In this document: in pieces, positions 52,555 through 60,194 of the stretch
Layout: each line of letters opens with the position of its first letter
How positions within the stretch are numbered: position 1 is the stretch's first letter
Source: Methanomassiliicoccales archaeon
GTDB taxonomy: Archaea > Thermoplasmatota > Thermoplasmata > Methanomassiliicoccales > JACIVX01
Reading direction: 5' to 3'
NCBI GenBank assembly: GCA_029907465.1
Contig: JARYLV010000009.1
Location: 1-60,194 of the forward strand
Length of the DNA: 60,194 bases
Notes under the pieces: generated by a model
The model's database searches: none
What the model was told of the DNA's origin: nothing
Seen by the model: only the letters and a program-made list of their open reading frames with translations
Program-made: the position numbers and the translations under genes

Positions 52555-54523
52555 AGTTCTCGTCGTCGGTTCTAAGGACCTCTTAGAAAAAACGGTCGAC
52601 CTGCTGTACCAAATGGAATGCGTGCATCTGATCGACTTTCCATCGGATGAAAAAGGGTTCACACTCGGCTCACCGCTACCAGCTGCATCTGATGCATCCC
52701 AGAAACTGCTGAAATTGAGGGCGATGCAGAAAGACCTTGGCATTGAGGAAGTGAAGGAGATCGAGCGCATCAGAACAGATGTGCTCGCAAGAGAACTCGA
52801 CCAGATGATTGAAACGCTTCATCAGGAAATTTCAGATATTGTCGAGTCGAAGAAGAAAATCGAGGTCCGGTTGAGCGAATTAGAGCAGGAGAGAAAGAAT
52901 ATTGAGCCTTTTGTCGCTTTGCCTCTAGAGTTCGATCTCTATAGGGGTTACAAGTCTCTAGTCGTCTTTACTGGTTACATAAAATTTGATCCGGAAGGGG
53001 TCATCAGGGAGTCTATTGAGAAGTTTGAATTGTTCAAGAGCAAAGATGGGAGATTTATTGCGTTGTTTGTAGCGAGAGATGAGGCCGAGGAAGCTCAGCG
53101 CATCCTCGTTCAACATGGGTTTTCTGAACTTCCTGTACCACCAAGAAGTGGAAGACCAGAGGAGATCCTGAGGTCCATTGTTGTGGAGGAGGAAACTTTA
53201 CGGAAAAGTATCGCTGACTTATCAGAAAAACTCGGGAAATTGAGGGAAAAGCACGCTGCATTTGCGCTCGCGGCAGAAGAACATCTCAGTATCATCGTGC
53301 AGAAAGCCGAAACGCCTTTGAGGGTCGGGGCGAGTGCCCACTCCTTTATCATCGAGGCATGGATACCAGAAAAGAATTTAGAACAACTCAAGAAAACATT
53401 TGCTGACAGCCTCGGCGAGAGAATTTACGTAGAAATACTCGAAAAGAGGGAAAGGAGAGTAGCTGAAGGGCATGAGGATGAGAGGGATGAAGCGCCTGTT
53501 AAGGTCGAAAATCCGAGGCCATTCAATCTTTTCGAATACCTCGTTGAGCTGATCTCGACGCCAAGATATAACGAGCTCGATCCAACCCCCCTGATCTCAA
53601 TTTTCTTCCCGATCTTCTTTGGTCTGATGGTCGGGGATGTTGGGTACGGGATTCCATTCGTCATCCTTGGCTATCTAGGGTTGAAAAAATGCACGAGCAA
53701 TGAGTGGCGGACGATCGCGACAATGCTCTTCTTCGGCGGTATATTCACAATAATATTCGGTCTATTCATGTTTGGGGAAGCTTTTGGTCTGCACTTTGCA
53801 CCGAGTCCTCATGGTGAAATCACCTGGTCAAGCTTACTCGGCATTGAAATCCCGCATCATATCGAGGTCGGAGCTTTATCGATCCCACTGGGCCTCTTTA
53901 GCAAGCTCCATGATGTAAAAATGCTTTTGTACATAAGCGTCTGGATCGGTATCATTCATCTCTTCGTCGGGTATGCACTTGGGTTCATCAACGTCACAAT
54001 TCGACATGGCCTGAGACATGCGGTTCTTGAGAAACTCTGTTGGCTTCTTATTTTAGTCGGCGCTGTAATGCTCGGGTTAGTCCTGCTGGACGGGCTGGTT
54101 CTTTCGAAACCTTTGGTCATGACTGACGCGAGGATGATTGGTGGTCTTACCACATTAATCCTCGGAATCATCATCGGGTTCAAGGGAGAAGGTGCGAGTG
54201 TTATTTTAGAACTGCCTGGATTGGTCAGCAATATCATGTCGTATTCAAGGTTGGCGGCAATCGGGATGTCGAAGGCAGGCATGGCCCTTGCCTTTAACAT
54301 GATCGCGATAGAGATGATCGCCCCCGGTGGCGGTGTGATGGTCGCTATCGCTTTCGCTGTCTTCGCCGTCGGACACATGATGATCTTTATCCTTGCGGTG
54401 ATCTCCGCGGGGTTGCATGGGATCAGGTTACAATATGTTGAATTCTTTACGAAGTTCTATGAGGGTGGAGGTCTTAAGTTCAATCCACTGAGAATCCGAA
54501 GAAAGTATACAACGGAGGTGTGA
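52529..54523 (+). CDS. ahaI: A1AO ATP synthase subunit I (a-type, membrane)
   Basis: A 664-residue V-ATPase 116-kDa/AhaI homologue. The cytoplasmic N-terminal half has long coiled coils and ends at NPRPFNLFEYLVELISTPRYNELDPTPL. The membrane half has about seven helices, including FFGLMVGDVGYG and the conserved SYSRLAAIGMSKAGMALAFN, where the arginine facing the rotor lies. It forms the ion half-channels against the K ring. The ATG at 52529 (MLLPEQM) matches archaeal family starts. Confidence 0.92.
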   Translation: MLLPEQMVRVLVVGSKDLLEKTVDLLYQMECVHLIDFPSDEKGFTLGSPLPAASDASQKLLKLRAMQKDLGIEEVKEIERIRTDVLARELDQMIETLHQEISDIVESKKKIEVRLSELEQERKNIEPFVALPLEFDLYRGYKSLVVFTGYIKFDPEGVIRESIEKFELFKSKDGRFIALFVARDEAEEAQRILVQHGFSELPVPPRSGRPEEILRSIVVEEETLRKSIADLSEKLGKLREKHAAFALAAEEHLSIIVQKAETPLRVGASAHSFIIEAWIPEKNLEQLKKTFADSLGERIYVEILEKRERRVAEGHEDERDEAPVKVENPRPFNLFEYLVELISTPRYNELDPTPLISIFFPIFFGLMVGDVGYGIPFVILGYLGLKKCTSNEWRTIATMLFFGGIFTIIFGLFMFGEAFGLHFAPSPHGEITWSSLLGIEIPHHIEVGALSIPLGLFSKLHDVKMLLYISVWIGIIHLFVGYALGFINVTIRHGLRHAVLEKLCWLLILVGAVMLGLVLLDGLVLSKPLVMTDARMIGGLTTLILGIIIGFKGEGASVILELPGLVSNIMSYSRLAAIGMSKAGMALAFNMIAIEMIAPGGGVMVAIAFAVFAVGHMMIFILAVISAGLHGIRLQYVEFFTKFYEGGGLKFNPLRIRRKYTTEV

Positions 54524-54528
54524 AAGAA

Positions 54529-54753
54529 ATGGCAATAGAAGCGGGTTTGATCGCATTGGGTGCAGGTCTCGCGGTCGGTCTTGCTGGGCTCGGCGCGGGG
54601 CTTGCTGAGAAGGACGTCGGTACTGCAGCCGTCGGTGCCATGGCAGAGAACGAGAAGCTCTTTGGGAAGGGCCTTGTATTGATGGTCATTCCAGAGACGA
54701 TCATCATTTTCGGGCTCGTCATGGCGATTCTGCTGTGGACCAAGATGGTATAA
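54529..54753 (+). CDS. ahaK: A1AO ATP synthase subunit K (proteolipid c ring)
   Basis: A 74-residue two-helix proteolipid: helix one GLIALGAGLAVGLAGLGAGL, polar loop AMAENEKLFGKG, helix two LVLMVIPETIIIFGLVMAIL with the ion-binding Glu56. The single hairpin is the standard archaeal form, not one of the multi-hairpin variants. GGAGGTG precedes the ATG. Proton or sodium specificity cannot be decided by eye. Confidence 0.92.
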   Translation: MAIEAGLIALGAGLAVGLAGLGAGLAEKDVGTAAVGAMAENEKLFGKGLVLMVIPETIIIFGLVMAILLWTKMV

Positions 54754-54783
54754 GGGTAGCAATTCGCAACAGGGAGCCTGATC

Positions 54784-55341
54784 ATGGCGCTCGATACTGT
54801 AATCAGGGATATCCTAGAGAAAGCTAAAACAGAGGCAGATAAGATAATTGCAGAGGCGCAAAGGGAGCGAGATTCGATATCGAAGGAGTGCGAGGAATCG
54901 ATCGCAAAGAAAAAGCGAGCGCAGGAGAAACAGCTCGAGGAACTTACTCGACGTCTCGCCCAGCAAGAGATCTCGAGTGCCGAGTTGGAAGCGAAGAAGA
55001 TCGTTCTGAACGCGAAAAAGGAGATGCTCGATCGCGCGTTTAGTGAAGCCCTTCGTGAAATCTATGGAATGGATCGCGAGAGCAGGGCGAGGGTTTACAA
55101 CAAGATCGTCGAAGGTGCGAAGACGATTATTCCAAGGCCGAGGATTGTTTGCCCGAAGGGTGACGCCTCGCTAGTCCAGAAAGACGCTACCGTTCTTGCC
55201 GTCGTCGAAGATGACATGGAACCTGGATTGATCATCGAAAGTGAAGACGGTTTAATGCGGCTGGACTTCAGATTCCGGACGATGCTCGAGGATATCTGGG
55301 AAAGGGAAATGAAGAAGATCTCGACGATACTGTTCGGGTGA
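54784..55341 (+). CDS. ahaE: A1AO ATP synthase subunit E
   Basis: A 185-residue peripheral-stalk subunit. The helical N-terminal half (IIAEAQRERDSISKECEESIAKK) pairs with subunit H. The C-terminal domain has GLIIESEDGLMRLDFRFRTMLEDIWE, the conserved part that binds the A/B head. It has normal length and position. Confidence 0.9.
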   Translation: MALDTVIRDILEKAKTEADKIIAEAQRERDSISKECEESIAKKKRAQEKQLEELTRRLAQQEISSAELEAKKIVLNAKKEMLDRAFSEALREIYGMDRESRARVYNKIVEGAKTIIPRPRIVCPKGDASLVQKDATVLAVVEDDMEPGLIIESEDGLMRLDFRFRTMLEDIWEREMKKISTILFG

Positions 55342-55345
55342 ACCT

Positions 55346-56407
55346 ATGCAGCGATTCTGGGGGAAGAAGGGAAATTACGCATATGTCTGCGCAAGGATCA
55401 AAGCAAAGAAGAGCCTTCTTCTCACAAAGGATGTCTATCCAAAGCTGCTCATGATGGACCTGAACGAAATCGGTCGGTTCCTCGGAGAGACACAGTACCA
55501 CGTGGAGATGACGGAGCTTGCCTCGAGGTATTCAGGCGTCGATCTAATTGAATTGGGAACAAGCCGCAATCTCGCGAGGATTTACAGCCAAATCATCGGG
55601 TTCAGTAGAGGTGAGCTGCGGGAAATGATCTGTGGCTATCTCGGACGGTGGGACGAGTGGAACATCAAGACAATCCTCAGGGGGAAGTATTCCGGTGCGA
55701 GCATAGAGGAGATACAGGAGGATCTCGTCCCAGCTGGAAGACTTGGTGAAGACACGCTAAACACCCTCCTCGCACTCGAAACCGTGGAAGAAGTCCTCGA
55801 AGCGCTGAGGACAAAGGAGGGCATCACGATCCCCGAGGAGGTTATCGCAGCTTACCGCGAAAGTGGAACGCTCGAGCCACTCGAGGAATATTTCGACAAG
55901 GTCTACTATTCTCGCCTTCTCGCCTCTATCAGAACAAATACAAAACCAGGGAAGCTTTTTCTCGCATTCGTTCAGAAAGAAATCGATGTGACAAACCTAA
56001 AGACGCTCCTCAAGCTGAAGCGCGAGAATGTCCCACCTGAAAGGTGCAAGGGATATTTTATTGATGGCGGCAGTGAGCTTACGATAAAGGAGTTACTGCG
56101 CCTCGCAAGTGTCGAGAACTTCGACCGTCTGGTCGAGGAGCTCGCCAAGTTCTCCTTCTACGAGGACATTAAAGAAGGGCTGCTCATTGCGAAGGAAAAG
56201 GGATCGCTGATCGAGGTGACGCTGGCACTGCAGAAATACCTCGTGAAGCAATCTGAGACATTCTCACACATTTATCCACTCTCGATCCTACCAGTACTCG
56301 ATTATATTATAAGAAAAAAGATTGAGGTCGATAATATTAGGATCATCGCCCGCGGAAAGGAAAGCGGGCTCGATATCGAAGTAATAAAGAATTTATTGGT
56401 GGTTTGA
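55346..56407 (+). CDS. ahaC: A1AO ATP synthase subunit C
   Basis: A 353-residue homologue of V-ATPase subunit d, the funnel that links the central rotor to the K ring. It opens with GNYAYVCARIKAKKSLLL and contains LMMDLNEIGRFLGETQY, IKTILRGKYSG, IDVTNLKTLLKLKREN and IRIIARGKESGLD. Its TGA stop shares one base with the ATG of ahaF (TGATG). Confidence 0.9.
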   Translation: MQRFWGKKGNYAYVCARIKAKKSLLLTKDVYPKLLMMDLNEIGRFLGETQYHVEMTELASRYSGVDLIELGTSRNLARIYSQIIGFSRGELREMICGYLGRWDEWNIKTILRGKYSGASIEEIQEDLVPAGRLGEDTLNTLLALETVEEVLEALRTKEGITIPEEVIAAYRESGTLEPLEEYFDKVYYSRLLASIRTNTKPGKLFLAFVQKEIDVTNLKTLLKLKRENVPPERCKGYFIDGGSELTIKELLRLASVENFDRLVEELAKFSFYEDIKEGLLIAKEKGSLIEVTLALQKYLVKQSETFSHIYPLSILPVLDYIIRKKIEVDNIRIIARGKESGLDIEVIKNLLVV

Positions 56408-56715
56408 TGGAGATCGCCGTACTTGGCAACGAGGAATTCATACTCGGGTTTCGGCTCGCAGGTGTTACGCGTGTTTATAGAGCCGAAGGGGTCAAGGAAT
56501 TTGAAGAAAAATTGCTAGAGCTGCTACAGGACACATCAATCGGCGTATTGGCGATCGACTCATCTATCCTTGAAAAATTAAGTGCAAGCACGCGGAAAAA
56601 AGTGCTCGAGAACATTGCGCCGGTCGTCGTTCCAGTGGGCCGTGAGGAAGGCGACCTGAGAGACAAGGTCAAACGGGCTATCGGTGTCGATTTGTATAAA
56701 ACGCAGAGGGATTGA
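56407..56715 (+). CDS. ahaF: A1AO ATP synthase subunit F
   Basis: A 102-residue central-stalk subunit: [40 protein letters not shown] and the end [25 protein letters not shown]. It sits on the rotor with D. The ATG at 56407 overlaps the ahaC stop, and ahaA starts one base after its own stop. Confidence 0.9.
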   Translation: MEIAVLGNEEFILGFRLAGVTRVYRAEGVKEFEEKLLELLQDTSIGVLAIDSSILEKLSASTRKKVLENIAPVVVPVGREEGDLRDKVKRAIGVDLYKTQRD

Positions 56716-56716
56716 T

Positions 56717-58450
56717 ATGGCAAAGGTTGGCGAAATCTACAGGGTGGCCGGGCCGGTCGTTACGGCGACTGGAATTTCACCGAGGATGTATGACGTCGCC
56801 CTGGTCGGCGAAGAAAAGTTGATGGGCGAAGTCATCAAAATCTATGGAGACAAGACGGTCATCCAGGTGTATGAGGATACTTCTGGGTTGCGGCCGGGAG
56901 AAAAGGTGTTGGACACTGGGCAACCGCTCCTTGCAGAATTAGGTCCAGGGCTTCTAGGTAGCGTGTATGATGGAGTCCAGCGACCTCTGCCGGTTCTCAT
57001 GAGCGCTATGGGCGACTTCATCAAGCGGGGGGTCACAGCGCCAGGACTAGATAGGAAGAAGCGGTGGAATTTTGTGCCTGTTGTGAAGAAAGGTGACGAG
57101 GTCAAACCAGGCGCTATTATTGGCAGTGTCAAGGAAGGCCATATGGATCACAAGATCATGGTTCCTCCAGATGTTTCTGGTACAGTTGAATGGATTAAAG
57201 AGGGTCAGTTCACTGTCGAGGAGCCAGTATGTTCCGTTTCGGGAAAAGAAGTGACGATGATGCAGAAATGGCCTGTGAGGACAGCGAGGCCGATCGCTCG
57301 TAAATCGATGCCCGATATTCCACTTGTAACTGGACAGAGGATTCTGGATACACTCTTCCCCCTCTCAAAAGGCGGTACTGGTGCAATCCCCGGTGGTTTT
57401 GGCACGGGTAAGACAGTGACGCAGCAGCAGCTTGCAAAGTGGAGCGACGCGGATGTTGTCGTGTACATAGGTTGCGGTGAGAGAGGCAACGAGATGACCG
57501 AAGTTCTCGTAACATTCCCGAAGCTGGAAGACCCCAAAACAGGAAAACCACTGATGGAGAGGACCGTCCTCATCGCCAATACATCGAACATGCCGGTTGC
57601 TGCCAGAGAAGCATCAGTCTATACAGGCATGACGATTGCTGAGTACTACCGTGATATGGGATACGATGTCTCTTTGATGGCAGATTCAACGTCGAGATGG
57701 GCAGAGGCGATGAGAGAGATTTCATCAAGACTCGAGGAGATGCCTGGTGAGGAGGGATTCCCAGCGTATCTCGCAGCACGTCTCTCCGACTTTTACGAGA
57801 GGGCTGGCAAAGTGGAGACCTTATCTGGTTTGAATGGATCGGTTACTGTTGTCGGTGCTGTCTCTCCGCCTGGCGGAGACCTTAGTGAACCTGTAACGCA
57901 AAACACACTCAGAATCGTTAGAGTCTTTTGGGCGCTCGATTCGAAGCTCAGGGAACGAAGACACTTCCCTGCTATAAACTGGCTGACCTCGTATTCATTA
58001 TACACTTCGAACCTGGATGCATGGTTCCGGAAGAATGTTGCCGAGGACTTCCCCGAGCTCAGAGCCTGGGCTATGGAAGTCCTTCAGAGGGAGGCTGAAC
58101 TGCAGGAGATCGTCCAGCTCGTTGGTTCTGATGCGTTGCCTGAAGAACAGAAATTAACCCTGGAAATCGCAAGAATGATCAGGGAGATTTTCCTCCAGCA
58201 GAACGCGTATCACCCCGTCGATACCTACACGCCTCTCAAAAGGCAGTACGTTTTCATGAAGACGATCAAGCGCTTCAGCGAGCTTGCTAGACGGGCGGTA
58301 GAATCCGACGTACCAGTTGAGGCAATCACGGAACTACCTGTCAGAATTAGATTCACAAAATCGAAGTTCGAGCCGAACGTCGATGAAGAGCTCGAGGCGA
58401 TCAACAAGGAAATGGAATCTCAATTTGAAGGTCTTGGGGGGAGGGCATGA
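56717..58450 (+). CDS. ahaA: A1AO ATP synthase subunit A (catalytic)
   Basis: A 577-residue catalytic subunit: [15 protein letters not shown], the non-homologous region typical of A/V-type subunits (about 120-190), and the P-loop [57 protein letters not shown] and [17 protein letters not shown] follow. The usual loop reads GPFGSGKT, so GGFGTGKT is a mild variant. No intein interrupts it. Its stop overlaps the ahaB start (ATGA). Confidence 0.95.
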   Translation: MAKVGEIYRVAGPVVTATGISPRMYDVALVGEEKLMGEVIKIYGDKTVIQVYEDTSGLRPGEKVLDTGQPLLAELGPGLLGSVYDGVQRPLPVLMSAMGDFIKRGVTAPGLDRKKRWNFVPVVKKGDEVKPGAIIGSVKEGHMDHKIMVPPDVSGTVEWIKEGQFTVEEPVCSVSGKEVTMMQKWPVRTARPIARKSMPDIPLVTGQRILDTLFPLSKGGTGAIPGGFGTGKTVTQQQLAKWSDADVVVYIGCGERGNEMTEVLVTFPKLEDPKTGKPLMERTVLIANTSNMPVAAREASVYTGMTIAEYYRDMGYDVSLMADSTSRWAEAMREISSRLEEMPGEEGFPAYLAARLSDFYERAGKVETLSGLNGSVTVVGAVSPPGGDLSEPVTQNTLRIVRVFWALDSKLRERRHFPAINWLTSYSLYTSNLDAWFRKNVAEDFPELRAWAMEVLQREAELQEIVQLVGSDALPEEQKLTLEIARMIREIFLQQNAYHPVDTYTPLKRQYVFMKTIKRFSELARRAVESDVPVEAITELPVRIRFTKSKFEPNVDEELEAINKEMESQFEGLGGRA

Positions 58451-59832
58451 TCTCAAAAGAATACCGTACAATCTCTCAGATCGCAGGCCCGCTTGTCTTT
58501 GTCGAAAAGACAGAACCTGTGGGGTACGGGGAGCTCGCTGCCGTCTCACTACCTGATGGGACGGTGAAGCGGGGGCAGGTTCTTGACACATCGCACGACT
58601 TCGTTGTTATCCAGGTCTTTGAAGGGACTGCCGGCATCGAGAAATCGTCGGGGGTGCGCTTTCTCGGCGAGACGATGAAGATGCCCGTGTCTCAGGACAT
58701 GCTCGGGCGTATTCTCTCCGGGTCAGGGGAACCACTCGACGGAGGGCCGCCTATCGTGCCAGAGGAACGTCTTGATATCGTTGGTTCGGCGATTAATCCC
58801 TGGGCGAGAGACGAGCCAAAGGAATTCATTCAAACAGGGATCTCAGCAATCGACGGGATGAACACCCTTGTCAGGGGACAGAAGCTCCCGATTTTCTCGG
58901 GAAGTGGCCTGCCACACAACGATATCGCACTTCAGATTGCGAGGCAGGCAAAGGTCCGTGGAAAGGAAGAGGAATTCGCTGTCGTCTTCGCAGCTATGGG
59001 AATTACAAACGAAGAAGCGCAGTACTTCATGGCGGATTTTGAAAGGACTGGCGCACTCAAGAGGGCCGTTGTCTTCATGAATCTCGCGGATGACCCCGCG
59101 ATCGAAAGGATCATCACACCAAGGCTGGCACTCACGACGGCTGAATATCTCGCGTTCGAGCTGAACATGCATGTTCTCGTTATCCTCACTGATATTACGA
59201 ACTACTGTGAGGCGTTACGTCAGATCGGTGCTGCTAGAGAGGAGGTACCAGGAAGAAGGGGTTATCCAGGTTACATGTACACAGATCTCGCTACGCTATA
59301 CGAACGCGCTGGCAGAATCAAAGGAAAGAAAGGGTCGATCACGCAGATCCCGATTCTCTCGATGCCCGGTGATGATATCACTCACCCGATCGCCGACCTG
59401 ACGGGTTATATCACTGAGGGCCAAATCGTGGCTGCGAGGGACCTGCACAGAGCCGGCATATACCCGCCGATCAACGTCGGTGCATCGCTTTCGAGGTTGA
59501 TGAACGCTGGTATTGGCCCAGGATTGACAAGGGAGGATCACAAGGCAGTCTCAGACCAGTGCTACGCCGCATATGCGGAGGGTAGGGACCTCCGGGGGCT
59601 AGTCGCTATCGTCGGTAAGGACTCGCTTTCTGAGAGGGACAAGAAGTTCCTCGAGTTTGCCGACCTCTTCGAACGCCGCTTCGTCAGGCAGGGCAGAGAA
59701 GAGGACAGGGACATCGAGACGACACTCGAGATCGCGTGGGAGCTGCTTGCAACTCTACCGGAGTCCCAGCTAACTCGAATCGATAGGAAGTACATCGAGA
59801 AGTATCACCCCGCGCATCGAAAGAGTGAGTGA
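58447..59832 (+). CDS. ahaB: A1AO ATP synthase subunit B (regulatory)
   Basis: A 461-residue subunit [66 protein letters not shown] in place of a P-loop, [36 protein letters not shown] and [19 protein letters not shown]. It alternates with A in the hexameric head and has no catalytic nucleotide site. Confidence 0.95.
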   Translation: MISKEYRTISQIAGPLVFVEKTEPVGYGELAAVSLPDGTVKRGQVLDTSHDFVVIQVFEGTAGIEKSSGVRFLGETMKMPVSQDMLGRILSGSGEPLDGGPPIVPEERLDIVGSAINPWARDEPKEFIQTGISAIDGMNTLVRGQKLPIFSGSGLPHNDIALQIARQAKVRGKEEEFAVVFAAMGITNEEAQYFMADFERTGALKRAVVFMNLADDPAIERIITPRLALTTAEYLAFELNMHVLVILTDITNYCEALRQIGAAREEVPGRRGYPGYMYTDLATLYERAGRIKGKKGSITQIPILSMPGDDITHPIADLTGYITEGQIVAARDLHRAGIYPPINVGASLSRLMNAGIGPGLTREDHKAVSDQCYAAYAEGRDLRGLVAIVGKDSLSERDKKFLEFADLFERRFVRQGREEDRDIETTLEIAWELLATLPESQLTRIDRKYIEKYHPAHRKSE

Positions 59833-59834
59833 CG

Positions 59835-60194
59835 ATGGTTAAGCGTGAACTTAACCCGACGAGGTCCGAGCTCCTCGAGATCAAGAAGAAGATCAAGTTG
59901 ACCGAGGCTGGATATAAGATTCTCAAAATGAAACGCGACGGCCTCATCCTCGAGTTCTTCAAGATCCTCGAGGAGGCGAAGGACGTGAGGGCGAAGATCG
60001 TGCGGGACTACGAAAGGGCGACGCAGAAGATCGCAATTGCAAAGGCGGTTGATGGAGTCATTGCTGTCAAGTCAGCTGCATTCGCCCTCAGGGCCCATCC
60101 AGAGGTAAAGTTGCGTAGCAAGAACATCATGGGCCTCGTTGTGCCAGAGATTGAGACGACGAGCATCAGGACGACGGCCGAGAAGAGGGGGTAT
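59835..60194 (+). CDS. ahaD: A1AO ATP synthase subunit D, 3' end outside the window
   Basis: The frame from ATG 59835 is open to the window edge (120 codons, no stop). It starts MVKRELNPTRSELLEIKKKI and continues as the long helical pair of the central rotor shaft (KLTEAGYKILKMKRDGLILEFF). It is the last A1AO gene seen and follows ahaB by two bases. About 85 more residues are expected. Confidence 0.9.
   Translation, partial: MVKRELNPTRSELLEIKKKIKLTEAGYKILKMKRDGLILEFFKILEEAKDVRAKIVRDYERATQKIAIAKAVDGVIAVKSAAFALRAHPEVKLRSKNIMGLVVPEIETTSIRTTAEKRGY

Overview
The window is a gene-dense piece of an archaeal chromosome. The proof is the information-processing set: Orc1/Cdc6, MCM, the small primase subunit, NMD3, Tsr3, TiaS, ribosomal protein LX with prefoldin alpha and FtsY, and an A1AO ATP synthase operon. 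The mix of DUF835, KaiC-like ATPases, zinc-ribbon/coiled-coil proteins and TATA-driven, often leaderless genes suggests Thermoplasmatota, perhaps near Methanomassiliicoccales. That assignment rests on remembered families, and no rRNA or methanogenesis gene is present to test it. I saw no tRNA or rRNA gene and no insertion sequence.

Layout. 1-8.3 kb: a DnaA-type AAA+ ATPase fused to DUF835, a zinc-ribbon/coiled-coil protein, an endonuclease IV-like protein, adenosine-specific kinase, a methyltransferase coupled to 8-oxoguanine glycosylase, a cysteine-rich HTH regulator and a Thi4-family enzyme. 8.3-19 kb: a giant Lhr-type helicase, a surface protein, two-subunit fumarase, an ABC exporter and a CinA-like protein. 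19-23.7 kb: an operon of MCM (with a mini-intein inside its P-loop), a DUF424 protein and NMD3, followed by Tsr3. 23.7-25.2 kb: a CRISPR array of 16 identical 37-nt repeats and 15 spacers with no cas genes nearby. 25.3-31.9 kb: an accessory stretch with a PadR regulator, a 36-residue Cys-Cys protein and an ArsP-like permease, an MFS transporter, an RDD protein, a pilin and a KaiC-like pair. It includes AT-rich gaps, one of which holds a chain of mutually exclusive RNA stems. 32-46.8 kb: the HPS-RraA fusion, PHP phosphoesterase, HtpX, PriS, a radical SAM protein, rplX-pfdA-ftsY, an M20 peptidase and a TiaS-thiolase-hydroxyacyl-CoA dehydrogenase group. 46.8-50.4 kb: a probable replication origin with two ORB-like elements around hflX and a PPC gene, next to orc1/cdc6. 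50.4-60.2 kb: signal peptidase, dCMP deaminase and the ATP synthase genes H-I-K-E-C-F-A-B-D, with D cut by the window edge.

The replication machinery is concentrated here: the origin, its initiator, helicase and primase are all within 30 kb. A second, bacterial-type initiator ATPase domain sits at the left end in an unusual fusion. The strongest leads are the ORB-flanked origin, the DnaA-DUF835 fusion, the strand-switching RNA candidate at 29381-29486, the split P-loop intein, and the orphan CRISPR array with a 9-bp inverted repeat around its leader TATA box.
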